Source: Aporhodopirellula aestuarii | GTDB lineage: Bacteria > Planctomycetota > Planctomycetia > Pirellulales > Pirellulaceae | Reading direction: 5' to 3' | Assembly (NCBI RefSeq): GCF_023701485.1 | Contig: NZ_JAMQBK010000028.1 | Location: 1 to 64,000 of the forward strand | Length of the DNA: 64,000 nt | Shown: in pieces, positions 38,319-46,808 of the stretch | How positions within the stretch are numbered: the first letter of the stretch is position 1 | How the letters are laid out: the number at the start of each line of letters is the position of its first letter | The notes under the pieces: model-generated | The model's input: only the letters and a program-made list of their open reading frames with translations | What the model was told of the DNA's origin: nothing | Databases searched by the model: none | Made by a program: the position numbers and the translations under genes

Positions 38319-39722
38319 TCAGATTCGCCCCATCTCTTGCCAGAGCGCGGCGGAGGCTTGGATGCCGCGTTGGAAATCGGTCAACGAAAACTTCTCATTG
38401 GGGCTGTGTGCGGCGTCGTCATTCTGGCCCCATCCGAGTAGCAGAACGTCGCAATCAAGAACTTCTTGGAAGCGTGCCAGAATCGGAATCGAACCACCTT
38501 CGCGGATCATCACCGGTGGCACACCAAACGAGGACTCCACCGCAATCGAGGCGGCTTTGGTGTACGGGCTGGAGGCATCGGCCAACATCGCACCGGCCCC
38601 GTGATCGGGTTTCAATTTAAATTTCACGCCAGCGGGGCAATGTTGCGTGAAGTGTTCTTGGAGCTTTTGCGTAATCGTCTTGGGATCTTGGCCTGGGACC
38701 AATCGGTGGCTGAATTTTGCGGATGCTTTTGCGGGAAGAACCGTTTTCACGCCTTCGCCCTGATGACCTGATGTCAGGCCGTTGATGTCGAACGAGGGTC
38801 TCGCCCATCGGCGTTCGTCGGTAGTGAAACCGGGTTCGCCGGCGAGTGTGTCGACACCGACGCTGCGAGCGAACTCCGCGTCGTCGCTGCCAAGTCGTTT
38901 CCAGGCTTCACGTTCGATTTCGGGGATTGGCAACACGTCGTCGTAGAAGCCGGCGACAGCGATGCGGCCGTCTTTGTCGATCATGCTCGAGAGCATGTGA
39001 CAAAGCGCGATTGCCGGATTCATCACGGCACCTCCGAACGATCCGCTGTGCAGGTCATGGCTCGGCCCATCGACGAACAACTCATACGTCGCGATACCAC
39101 GCAATCCGCAGGTGATGGCCGGACGTCCGGGCCCGTATTGACTGCTGTCGCTAACAACGACGACGTCGCAGGCGAGGGTCTCGGCGAGTCGCGGCAGGTG
39201 TTCTTCCAAGTTCGCGCTGCCGACTTCTTCTTCACCCTCGATCAAGAATTTGACCTGGATCGGGAGCGTCCGACCGCTGGCGAGCCACTCGCAGACCGCG
39301 ATCACGTGCGTCAGGACTTGACCTTTATCGTCCGTCGCCCCGCGGGCGTAGATCTGATTGTCGCGCACGACAGGCTCAAATGGCGGGCTGTTCCACAACT
39401 CCAATGGCTCCGGCGGCTGCACGTCATAGTGTCCATAAACGAGGGCGACGGGAGGCTTTTTTTCGCCCTCCGTGGCGGGCAGCGGCGTTTCGGCATAAAT
39501 CAGCGGGAAACCGGCGGTTTCGAACGATTCCGTTTTCAGACCGGCCGCCTCAAACTTATTCTTGACCCACTCGGCGGCGAGGTGAACATTCTGTCGGGCG
39601 GAGGAATCGCTGCTGATGCTGGCGATCCGCAGCCACTGCATCAATTCCTCCTGGAAACGCGTCGCGTTGTGGGTCAAAAAGTCGAGGAATTCGGTGGGCA
39701 GCGGGGAGGCGGGTTGGGGCAT
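38319..39722 (-). CDS. M20-family dipeptidase/peptidase
   Basis: Zinc-dependent dipeptidase of 467 residues. Metal ligands and catalytic residues are visible: 'YGHYDVQP' (His98, Asp100), the bridging Asp131 in 'ARGATDDKGQ', and 'IEGEEEVGS' (Glu164/165). A dimerisation lid lies between about 200 and 310. A late conserved segment, 'REGGSIPI', is also present. The length and motif order fit the cytosolic nonspecific dipeptidase (CNDP/DapE-like) branch. It is divergent from clpS, which lies on the other strand. Role: peptide turnover. Confidence 0.9.
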   Translation of the reverse strand: MPQPASPLPTEFLDFLTHNATRFQEELMQWLRIASISSDSSARQNVHLAAEWVKNKFEAAGLKTESFETAGFPLIYAETPLPATEGEKKPPVALVYGHYDVQPPEPLELWNSPPFEPVVRDNQIYARGATDDKGQVLTHVIAVCEWLASGRTLPIQVKFLIEGEEEVGSANLEEHLPRLAETLACDVVVVSDSSQYGPGRPAITCGLRGIATYELFVDGPSHDLHSGSFGGAVMNPAIALCHMLSSMIDKDGRIAVAGFYDDVLPIPEIEREAWKRLGSDDAEFARSVGVDTLAGEPGFTTDERRWARPSFDINGLTSGHQGEGVKTVLPAKASAKFSHRLVPGQDPKTITQKLQEHFTQHCPAGVKFKLKPDHGAGAMLADASSPYTKAASIAVESSFGVPPVMIREGGSIPILARFQEVLDCDVLLLGWGQNDDAAHSPNEKFSLTDFQRGIQASAALWQEMGRI

Positions 39723-40006
39723 CGGGCTGTTTCAGTTTGGGCGGAGTGAGTGTCGAGATTGAGCGTAAAAACGGTTGCGCCGGAGAGGGAGTTTGTGACG
39801 CCGTTAACCCTTGCGGTTTGGGCGAAACGTGCCTCGCGCGGATGTGCAACCTTCGTAAAAATCAGTACTTCAGGTCTAACAGGTGCAATCGTCTCGCGGC
39901 TACAATAGCGTTTTTGCGGAACGATCGTGAACCGCATTAAAATAGGAAGCCGTTCGTTGCTGAAATTTCTCAGGTACGCGAACCGTTTAGGAGAACTCTG
40001 AATACC

Positions 40007-40375
40007 ATGTCCCAAGAAGAAAGCATGTTTGACGAAGTCGTCACCGTTGCCGTTGCCGAGCCTGAATCGCAGCAGGAGCAACGTTCCAGCAACAAACCGA
40101 AACGCCAACCTCCCTATCACGTTATCCTGTGGGACGACACCGATCACAGTTTCGATTACGTGATCACGATGATGAAGCGGCTGTTCCGGATGCCGATCGA
40201 GAAGGGCTACCAGGTCGCCAAAGAAGTCGATTCGAGCGGCCGGGCGATTTGCATGACGACGACGCTCGAACTTGCCGAACTCAAACGAGATCAAATCCAC
40301 GCGTTCGGAAAAGACGAACTGTTGCCACGTTGCAAAGGTAGCATGTCCGCTACGATCGAACCGGCCGAAGGTTAA
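40007..40375 (+). CDS. clpS: ClpS-family adaptor with altered N-degron pocket
   Basis: 122 residues. The fold signature 'YHVILWDDTDHSFDYV' (37-52) and 'SGRAICMTT' match ClpS. ClpS delivers substrates to ClpA/ClpC with ClpP. Aligned without gaps to E. coli ClpS from memory, the alpha-amino-contacting residues Asn34 and His66 are Asp43 and Asp75 here; Asp35 is kept as Asp44. The N-terminal ~35 residues are acidic and unstructured, as is usual. First gene of a three-gene run, 10 bases before the next. The role in N-degron recognition may thus differ from E. coli. Confidence 0.9.
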   Translation: MSQEESMFDEVVTVAVAEPESQQEQRSSNKPKRQPPYHVILWDDTDHSFDYVITMMKRLFRMPIEKGYQVAKEVDSSGRAICMTTTLELAELKRDQIHAFGKDELLPRCKGSMSATIEPAEG

Positions 40376-40385
40376 TTGGCACCCT

Positions 40386-40697
40386 ATGAAACCACGCAGC
40401 TCAGAAACCATTTTGGATCAATCGTATTTGGAAACTCGAGCCAAGTTGCTCGAGATTGCCGCGATCCTCGACCGTATCGATCGGGCGAAAGGTTCTCAGC
40501 GGAAACTCTCCGGTGACGCTGCGAATCGCCGTGAACAACTCACCGAGGCGATCAACCTGTTGCTCGGCGAGTCGCCCGATCGGGCCGAACAGATTCAAAA
40601 GCTGTTTTCGCGTCAGTACGATCCCGATTGGCGAGCGGCATTCGACTTGATGCCCGAACACGCCTCGACCTCCGCATCCGAATCCCGAGAAAGCTGA
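40386..40697 (+). CDS. Small conserved-looking helical protein
   Basis: 103 residues from the ATG at 40386. Not recognised. It is mostly helical and charged ('ETRAKLLEIAAILDRIDRA'), with 'LFSRQYDPDWRAAFDLMPEH' near the end. It lies between clpS (10 bases before) and the TatD/EboC-like gene (4 bases after) and is probably co-transcribed with both. The spacing and codon use suggest a true gene. Confidence 0.65.
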   Translation: MKPRSSETILDQSYLETRAKLLEIAAILDRIDRAKGSQRKLSGDAANRREQLTEAINLLLGESPDRAEQIQKLFSRQYDPDWRAAFDLMPEHASTSASESRES

Positions 40698-40701
40698 CGC
40701 G

Positions 40702-41511
40702 ATGGATTTCATTGACCCGCACCTCCACATGGTCAGCCGCACGACGGATGACTATGAGACGCTGGCGAAAATGGGCTGCGTCGCGATCAGTGAACCCGCG
40801 TTCTGGGCAGGTTTTGATCGCGGCAGCGTTGACGGTTTTCGAGACTATTTCGAGCAGCTCACCGCTGTCGAAGCTCGCCGCGCCGCTCAGTTCGGCATCC
40901 AACATTATTGTTGGTTGTGCATCAACGCCAAGGAAGCCGAGAACGTTTCGTTATCACGCGAGGTGATCGCGATGATTCCCGAGTTTCTCGATCGGCCCGG
41001 TGTGCTCGGCATCGGCGAAATCGGGCTCAATAAAAACACCAAGAACGAGGCGACGGTTTTTCTCGAACACCTCGACTTAGCGATCGAGCATGATCAGTTG
41101 ATTCTGATTCATACCCCGCACCTGGAAGACAAGTACCAGGGGACGCGGATGATTCTCGACATGTTGTGCGACGACTCGCGAATCAATCCGGATCGCGTGC
41201 TCGTTGATCACGTGGAAGAGCACACGATCAGCGAAGTGCTTGATCGTGGTTTTTGGGCCGGGATGACGCTGTATCCCGTTACCAAGTGCACACCTGACCG
41301 GGCCGCCGACATGATCGAGCGGTTTGGAGGTGAACGTCTGCTCGCGAATTCGGCGGGCGATTGGGGCGTGAGCAAACCGACCGCCATTCCGGACTTGATT
41401 TTTCAAATGCGTCGTCGCGGCTATGAGGAATCGCTGATCCGCAAAGTGGTTCACGACAATCCGAGCGAGTTTTTTGCCAAAAGCGGAAAATTCGCCGAGC
41501 CGGTTCGGTAG
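40702..41511 (+). CDS. TatD-type metal-dependent hydrolase (EboC-like)
   Basis: 269 residues of the amidohydrolase/TatD fold. Metal-binding 'DPHLHM' (His7, His9) near the start, 'VGIGEIGL'-like segment ('LGIGEIGLNKNT'), 'LILIHTPH' and 'VLVDHVEE' follow the TatD order. The opening 'FIDPHLHMVSRTTDDYETLA' and 'ISEPAFWAGF' resemble the EboC subgroup, which is linked in other bacteria to export of metabolite precursors. The other ebo genes (UbiA-like, eboA) are not in this window. Cytoplasmic; the substrate is unknown. Last of the clpS run. Confidence 0.75.
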   Translation: MDFIDPHLHMVSRTTDDYETLAKMGCVAISEPAFWAGFDRGSVDGFRDYFEQLTAVEARRAAQFGIQHYCWLCINAKEAENVSLSREVIAMIPEFLDRPGVLGIGEIGLNKNTKNEATVFLEHLDLAIEHDQLILIHTPHLEDKYQGTRMILDMLCDDSRINPDRVLVDHVEEHTISEVLDRGFWAGMTLYPVTKCTPDRAADMIERFGGERLLANSAGDWGVSKPTAIPDLIFQMRRRGYEESLIRKVVHDNPSEFFAKSGKFAEPVR

Positions 41512-41640
41512 ATCGTCTTCGGGTGCGTCCCCTCCGGGGGCGGCGTTTAGGGAGCCGGGTGGCTTTGCCGGGTGATATGATGCCGTGAGCGGTCATTCGG
41601 AATCGCACTCGAGTTTTTCAACCACCAAGTAGAACCGCTG

Positions 41641-43344
41641 ATGTCCTCCCATCGGATCGGTGGCGTGATTCACGCCTACCAAAAGTACGACCCCACCGCG
41701 TTTCCGCCGCCAACGCAGACGCCGCCGGACCTCGTCTCGCCGGCGTTCGAGCAAGCGTTGATGTACGGGAGCTTTCGTCAGCTCACCGATGAAGAACTCG
41801 CCAACGCCGTCCGGCTTGACCCGTCGCAAATCGCCGGGCTCGGGCCGAGCATCGATTTTCTACGTGCGTTGTTGGAAGAGCGCAAACGCAAAATCCTCAA
41901 GACGTACGAAACTCGCGTCGTTAACAAGAAGGCTCGCAAGGCGTTTCATAAAGCTGCCGGTCGGGTGCGCCCGCCGGCCAGGATGGAGAAACTGTTTCGG
42001 ACCGCCATCAATCAAGAACAGCCGTTCATGATTGAGCGGTTGTGGTATCAGACCGGAGACGACAATAGCGACCTGGCACGCGATCTCCTCGCGACCGGGG
42101 CGGCGATGACCGACAAGCACAACATCGAAGAGCTCTCCACGAAATACGACTTCACCGGCAACGAACCGATGACGGTTCCGCAAGCCCTTGAGATTAAGGA
42201 AGAGCTCGAGAAGATTGACGAATTGCTCGAGCAACTCGACAAAGCTGAGAAGACAGCCCAAATCGGGATCATCGACATGGAGCTGCTCGCCGAGTTTGCT
42301 CAGCCTGGAGACATGCAGCAACTCGAAGAAATGCGGACGCAAGTCGAGAACTTGATGCGTGAGCAAGCCGAACGACAAGGCCTCGAAAAGCGAGCCGATG
42401 GCAAAGGCTTCAATCTCACACCGCAAGCGTACAAAATCTTTCAAGGCCGATTGTTGCAGCGCATCTTCAGCGAACTGGCGCCGTCACGCAGCGGTCGGCA
42501 TGAGGGAGACATTGTCGGTGAGGGCGCCGTCGAGTTGCAGCAAACGAAACCGTATGAGTTTGGTGACAGCGTCGCGAACCTCGACTTGCCGCAAACGATC
42601 ATCAACGCGTTGATTCGCCACGGCGATGAGCGGCCGTTACGACTGCACGGCGACGACATCGTTGTGCACAAGACACGCAACCATCCCAAGTGCGCCACCG
42701 CGGTCATTATGGATATGAGCGGGTCGATGCGGTACGACGGCCAATACATCAACGTCAAACGCATGGCGTTGGCGTTGCAGGGGCTGATTAACAGCGAGTA
42801 CCCGGGTGATTTTCTCCGGTTCATCGAGATGTATACGTTTGCCAAGTTGCGATCGCCGGGTGAGATCATCGAATGCATGCCTAAGCCGGTGACGATTCAT
42901 GATCCGTGGGTCCGTTTGAAGTGCGACATGAGCGACCCGGAGATCAGCGAACATCAGATTCATCCGCACTTCACCAACATCCAGCACGCGTTGCAGCTCG
43001 CTCGGAAGAACCTGATCCACTGCGACACGCCCAACCGGCAAATCGTCTTGATCACCGATGGGTTGCCGACGGCTCACTTCGAAGAAGAGACGCTGTACAT
43101 GCTTTATCCGCCTGACCCGCAAACGGAAGCGGCGACGATGCGTGAGGCGGCGATGTGTCAGAAAGAAGGGATCACGATCAATATCTTTTTGATCCCGAGT
43201 TGGTCGCAGAGCGAAGAAGACATTCGGTTTGCATATCGAATGGCGCAGGCGACGCGCGGCCGGGTGTTCTTTACCAGTGGGAAGGATCTCGACCGGTTCG
43301 TTCTCTGGGACTATGTCCAAAACCGTCGCGATATCATCACGTAG
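41641..43344 (+). CDS. VWA-domain protein
   Basis: 567 residues. The C-terminal ~220 residues are a von Willebrand factor A domain with a complete MIDAS start, 'IMDMSGSMRYDG' (Asp358, Ser360, Ser362), and later 'LITDGLPTAH'. The N-terminal part is helical, with a coiled-coil-like stretch 'ELEKIDELLEQLDKAEK'. Proteins of this kind are commonly partners of MoxR-type AAA ATPases, but none is adjacent here. The C-terminal 'FFTSGKDLDRFVLWDYVQ' is typical of bacterial VWA proteins of this group. Likely cytoplasmic, since no signal peptide is seen. Confidence 0.82.
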   Translation: MSSHRIGGVIHAYQKYDPTAFPPPTQTPPDLVSPAFEQALMYGSFRQLTDEELANAVRLDPSQIAGLGPSIDFLRALLEERKRKILKTYETRVVNKKARKAFHKAAGRVRPPARMEKLFRTAINQEQPFMIERLWYQTGDDNSDLARDLLATGAAMTDKHNIEELSTKYDFTGNEPMTVPQALEIKEELEKIDELLEQLDKAEKTAQIGIIDMELLAEFAQPGDMQQLEEMRTQVENLMREQAERQGLEKRADGKGFNLTPQAYKIFQGRLLQRIFSELAPSRSGRHEGDIVGEGAVELQQTKPYEFGDSVANLDLPQTIINALIRHGDERPLRLHGDDIVVHKTRNHPKCATAVIMDMSGSMRYDGQYINVKRMALALQGLINSEYPGDFLRFIEMYTFAKLRSPGEIIECMPKPVTIHDPWVRLKCDMSDPEISEHQIHPHFTNIQHALQLARKNLIHCDTPNRQIVLITDGLPTAHFEEETLYMLYPPDPQTEAATMREAAMCQKEGITINIFLIPSWSQSEEDIRFAYRMAQATRGRVFFTSGKDLDRFVLWDYVQNRRDIIT

Positions 43345-43473
43345 CAGTCAACCGACTTCGTAATGGATATCGCCAGAGCTGCTTGCCCTGAGGTTTCCCG
43401 GCGAAATCTGCTGCGTCGTAATTGCTCGAGTCTAAGCGAGAAGAGGGATTCGCATGACTCGCCGGGAATACAC

Positions 43474-43507
43474 AAAAAAACGCGAGCATCCAACGATGCT
43501 CGCGTTT
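43474..43507 (-). terminator. Terminator between VWA and L,D-transpeptidase genes
   Basis: A 12-base stem, AAACGCGAGCAT at 43478-43489 and its complement at 43496-43507, with a 6-base loop. On the minus strand it is followed by a run of seven T (A run at 43474-43480). It lies 27 bases past the transpeptidase stop. A T-rich stretch on the plus-strand side could also serve the VWA gene. Confidence 0.85.
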
Positions 43508-43533
43508 CCGTTTCTTTGTCGTGACGAAAGGTT

Positions 43534-44871
43534 TTAGCGGATCGTGACCGACGAGCCTTCGGAGAGGATTCCGAAAACGTCTCTCGAGTAGTTACCCGCG
43601 ATGCTGATACAACCCTCGTTGGTGGCGCTGTCCGATTTGGGACTGCCGTGCAGGCTGATGCCTTGGCCGAGGTCGATCCACATCGATCCATACGGGTTGC
43701 GTGGACTGCCTGGTGGGATCGGGGTTCCCGCCATGTCGTAGTAGGTCTTGGCCGATTTCTTTTCTTGGATCGTGTACGTTCCTGGACGCGGTTCGGGATC
43801 GTTACCGATTCCAACCGGAAAACGCCCCGCGTACAGATCGCCTAAGAATAGCGTGAGTTCTTTGTTGTCCAAGTCGACATCGGCGCGAAACGGTCCACGA
43901 ACGACTTTCAAGTCGGTCCCGGGCAACACCGTCACGGGGTCGCTGACTCCGTTGATGTTAGCGAGCAATTGCCATGGAACATCGTATTTCTGGGCGATGT
44001 CCATCAGCGTTTCGTTAGGGCCAACCCGGTGAGGTTGTTCCAGCAGGTGTTCGGCTGAGTAGATCACGTCGCGGGCGAGCGGGTCGAGGCGGACCAGCAA
44101 CTGTTCTCGCTGTTCGCTGGTAAGGTTGGGGGTTTCGTAGAACAGACTCAACGTGGCGAGCGCTTCGCGTCGGCGATCTTCGGCAAACTGACGATCTGCC
44201 GTCGCGATCGCATTTGCGAGTCCGGCGGCGGCAACTTCAGAAGCGGCCGAGTTTGCCCCTGGCATCTCACGGGATCGGTCAGGGCCACCGGGCAGTTCGA
44301 ACGAACCGAGCGAATCGGTCGCGGTGGTCATTGGCGATGAGAGACTGTGGTCGGCCATCCGGATCGCTACGTTGGGATCCGGCAGGTTGAAGTCGGCACC
44401 GGTCGAGGGATATTCTCGACCCGGTTCGGGCGAGATTGCGATTCCCATGGAGGAGTCGTCGACTTCGGGCAAGCGACCACCATTTCGCGTTGAAGTCGCA
44501 GGGGGATCGAGGTCCGACATTTGAAAGGACTCGGTCTGATAATCGGCGGCTGCAGGATCAAGGTTCGATTCGAGATCGGCGTAGGTTTGATCGATCGAAT
44601 TAAAGTCCATCGAGGGACCGCTCGCACTCGCCAGACTGGTGTCTGCTTGATCGGCTTGGCCCGGCATGTCGAAATCTTCGAAGCCCGTGGGGGTCCCGTC
44701 GTCGATACCGAAACTGCCAAAATCGTCCGGCAGGCTATCCATGCCGGATTCGACCAACAATGACTCAACTCCTTGAGGCAAAGGGTCTGGCGGAGTCGTC
44801 ATCGAGACGTACGCGCCATACAGCACGGTCATCATGAGAACAACAATTGCGGATGTCTTCAGCGTTTGCAC
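43534..44871 (-). CDS. L,D-transpeptidase (YkuD) with LysM domain
   Basis: Cross-links or modifies peptidoglycan. The GTG at 44871 is chosen because AGGGAGAG lies just upstream; a TTG at 44904 is the longer alternative. About 445 residues. A membrane anchor lies near the start ('SAIVVLMMTVLYGAYV'), then a long acidic, Pro-rich linker. A LysM-type domain follows ('HRVGPNETLMDIAQKYDV'), then the YkuD domain: 'FPVGIGND', 'HGSPKSDSATNEGCISIAG' with His408 and Cys421. Cys is followed by Ile-Ser instead of the usual Ile-Arg, and the His-Gly before it is Glu-Gly. It should act in the periplasm. A strong terminator follows. Confidence 0.87.
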   Translation of the reverse strand: MQTLKTSAIVVLMMTVLYGAYVSMTTPPDPLPQGVESLLVESGMDSLPDDFGSFGIDDGTPTGFEDFDMPGQADQADTSLASASGPSMDFNSIDQTYADLESNLDPAAADYQTESFQMSDLDPPATSTRNGGRLPEVDDSSMGIAISPEPGREYPSTGADFNLPDPNVAIRMADHSLSSPMTTATDSLGSFELPGGPDRSREMPGANSAASEVAAAGLANAIATADRQFAEDRRREALATLSLFYETPNLTSEQREQLLVRLDPLARDVIYSAEHLLEQPHRVGPNETLMDIAQKYDVPWQLLANINGVSDPVTVLPGTDLKVVRGPFRADVDLDNKELTLFLGDLYAGRFPVGIGNDPEPRPGTYTIQEKKSAKTYYDMAGTPIPPGSPRNPYGSMWIDLGQGISLHGSPKSDSATNEGCISIAGNYSRDVFGILSEGSSVTIR

Positions 44872-45364
44872 GGCGGTCTCTCCCTGCCGGTGGCTGTCTG
44901 TCAATCATCACGGTCGCCAGACTCGGCGAAGCGTTAAGATAGGCAAACAGGTGTGCGTGGAAACGAATGAGCGGCAGCACCACAATCCTTGTGGCCCCAC
45001 TTCTGCCCCAGGCATAGTCGAACGCCCACTCTCGAATCCAGATCAAATCGTTCATTTTCATCGGAACACTGGTTCATCGGAACGCAGGTCCACGGGAACG
45101 CCGGTCCACAGGAGTACGGAGCCACAGGAGTACGGAGCCACAGGATCGCTGGGGGGAGATTGCTGAGGCGACCACTCCGGCCGCTCTTCGTATCGGAGCG
45201 TGTCTCGCGGGAGCAGGTCGGAAGAATGTTTCAAAATCGCTGTAAGCATTGCGGTCGGGAGCGGTAATCTCTCTCAGACGACGCATACGCGGACGCAGTT
45301 AGTGACGCTGACGCGGATGGCGAATACGAAACACAGCTCTTTACAACCGTTCGGAGATAGAAAC
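44872..45364. other. Intergenic region between L,D-transpeptidase and SDR genes
   Basis: A divergent intergenic stretch, which should hold both promoters. It contains a 16-base tandem repeat (45062-45141). Several short frames cross the repeat but look like low-complexity shadows. No RNA gene or clear promoter motif was recognised. Confidence 0.45.
45062..45141. repeat. 16-bp tandem repeat, five units
   Basis: Units at 45062-45077, 45078-45093, 45094-45109, 45110-45125 and 45126-45141, with consensus close to CGGAACGCCGGTCCAC. The last two units are identical (AGGAGTACGGAGCCAC). The first three diverge at two to four positions. It lies ~220 bases before the SDR start and ~190 bases before the transpeptidase start. 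Confidence 0.85.
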
Positions 45365-46114
45365 ATGGGTATCCCTATTCAAAATAAGACCGTTTTGGTG
45401 ACCGGGGCCAATCGTGGCATCGGACGAGCGATCGTCGAGGAGGCGATTCACCGTGGAGCGGCCAAGGTTTACGCCGCGGTCCGCAAGCTCGAGTCGGCCA
45501 ATTCGCTAGTCGAGGAATTTGGCGAACGCGTCGTGCCGATTCGTGTGGATCTGGAAGACCCTGCTTCGATCACGACGGCGGCACAGGAAGCGACTGATGT
45601 GGACGTCGTGATCAACAACGCGGGCGTTTTGAAAACGGCATCGGCGGTGGACGAGCACGCGATCGAATCACTCCAATACGAATTTGAGGTAAACGTCCTC
45701 GGGTTGGTTCGAATCGCTCAGGCGTTTGCACCTGTTTTGAAAGCAAATGGTGGCGGGGCGTTGGCGCAGCTCAACAGCGTCGCGTCGATCAAATCGTTTG
45801 CCGACGTGGCGACCTATTCAGCGTCCAAAGCGGCGAGTTATTCGCTCACCCAAGGGCTGCGGGATTCGCTTCGGGCTCAGGGGACGCTCGTTGTCAGTGT
45901 TCACCCCGGGCCGATCCAAACGGACATGGCCGACCATGCCGGCTTCACAGAGATCGCCGAGCCGCCCGCGTTGGTCGCTACGGCGGTTTTCGATGCCATT
46001 GCTGATGGTGAGTTCCATGTGTGGCCGGATTCGATGGCCAAACAATTCGGCGGGGCGTACCAGAGTTTTGCTGAAAACGTCGTGAATGCCGAAATGAATG
46101 AAAACCCTGTTTAG
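45365..46114 (+). CDS. Short-chain dehydrogenase/reductase
   Basis: 249 residues from the ATG at 45365 (GGAGA upstream), NAD(P)-dependent. The nucleotide motif is 'VTGANRGIGRAI' and the structural motif 'NNAG' is present in 'VVINNAGVL'. The catalytic Ser is in 'LAQLNSVASIKS' and the Tyr/Lys pair in 'YSASKAA'. 'HPGPIQTDMADHAG' is the usual C-terminal loop. The sequence is typical of SDRs acting on small carbonyl compounds; the substrate cannot be told. The upstream 55-residue extension of the open frame is not part of the gene. Confidence 0.9.
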   Translation: MGIPIQNKTVLVTGANRGIGRAIVEEAIHRGAAKVYAAVRKLESANSLVEEFGERVVPIRVDLEDPASITTAAQEATDVDVVINNAGVLKTASAVDEHAIESLQYEFEVNVLGLVRIAQAFAPVLKANGGGALAQLNSVASIKSFADVATYSASKAASYSLTQGLRDSLRAQGTLVVSVHPGPIQTDMADHAGFTEIAEPPALVATAVFDAIADGEFHVWPDSMAKQFGGAYQSFAENVVNAEMNENPV

Positions 46115-46187
46115 GCCATGCGGCGTAGGGGGTGATGACACGATGGTACAATGCCGCGTCAAATCATTCCCCCCACCGAGGCATCCC

Positions 46188-46808
46188 ATGACCGAGAGTC
46201 CGCTGACACGAGCAACGTTATTGCTCAGGTTACGTGATCCGGGAGATTCCGACGCATGGGGTGATTTTCTACGCGACTACGGACCGATGATCTATCGATT
46301 CGTTCGTAGTCGCGGCCTGCAGGACGCTGATGCTGCCGACGTGGTGCAGGATGTTCTGCGAAGTGTCGGAAATGCGATCGACCGGTTCGATTACGCCAAA
46401 GAGAAAGGCGGGTTTCGGGCGTGGTTATTCACGATCACCCGCAACAAGCTCGCGACGTATTTTGAAAAGCGAAAGCGGACGAGTCCGACGGCGAACGACA
46501 CAACGCAGTTCGAACTGCTCAAACAAGCGACCGGCGGAAAGAACGAACTGGATGAACGCTGGGAGCTTGAGCATCAGCGTCTGGTTGCTGCCAAGGCAAT
46601 GGAAATATTGAAACCGACGATCGAACCGAACACTTGGAAAGCCTTTGAACTGACCGCGATCGATGGATTGGCGGCCGAGGAAGCGGGGGCGAGTTTGGGG
46701 ATGTCAAAAGGGGCTGTCTATGTCGCGCGGAGTCGCGTGACGGCCAAACTCCGAGACGAAGTCACTCGGATTCTTGCGGAAGAAGATGTCGTAGGAGAAT
46801 TGCGGTGA
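46188..46808 (+). CDS. ECF-type RNA polymerase sigma factor linked to Ser/Thr kinase
   Basis: 206 residues from the ATG at 46188. Region 2 is 'ADAADVVQDVLRSVGNAI' followed by 'FRAWLFTITRNKLATYF'; region 4 is 'LTAIDGLAAEEAGASLGMSK' and 'AVYVARSRVTAKLRDEV'. The sigma stop (TGA) overlaps the kinase GTG start by four bases (GTGA), so the two are co-translated. The opening 'TRATLLLRLRDPGDSDAWGDFL' is typical of the planctomycete ECF group found with kinases. An upstream ATG at 46143 is an alternative start. Confidence 0.92.
   Translation: MTESPLTRATLLLRLRDPGDSDAWGDFLRDYGPMIYRFVRSRGLQDADAADVVQDVLRSVGNAIDRFDYAKEKGGFRAWLFTITRNKLATYFEKRKRTSPTANDTTQFELLKQATGGKNELDERWELEHQRLVAAKAMEILKPTIEPNTWKAFELTAIDGLAAEEAGASLGMSKGAVYVARSRVTAKLRDEVTRILAEEDVVGELR

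Noticed and set aside
39674-40411. 245-residue minus-strand open frame
   Set aside because: It is antisense to clpS and the clpS promoter region, and lacks any recognisable domain.
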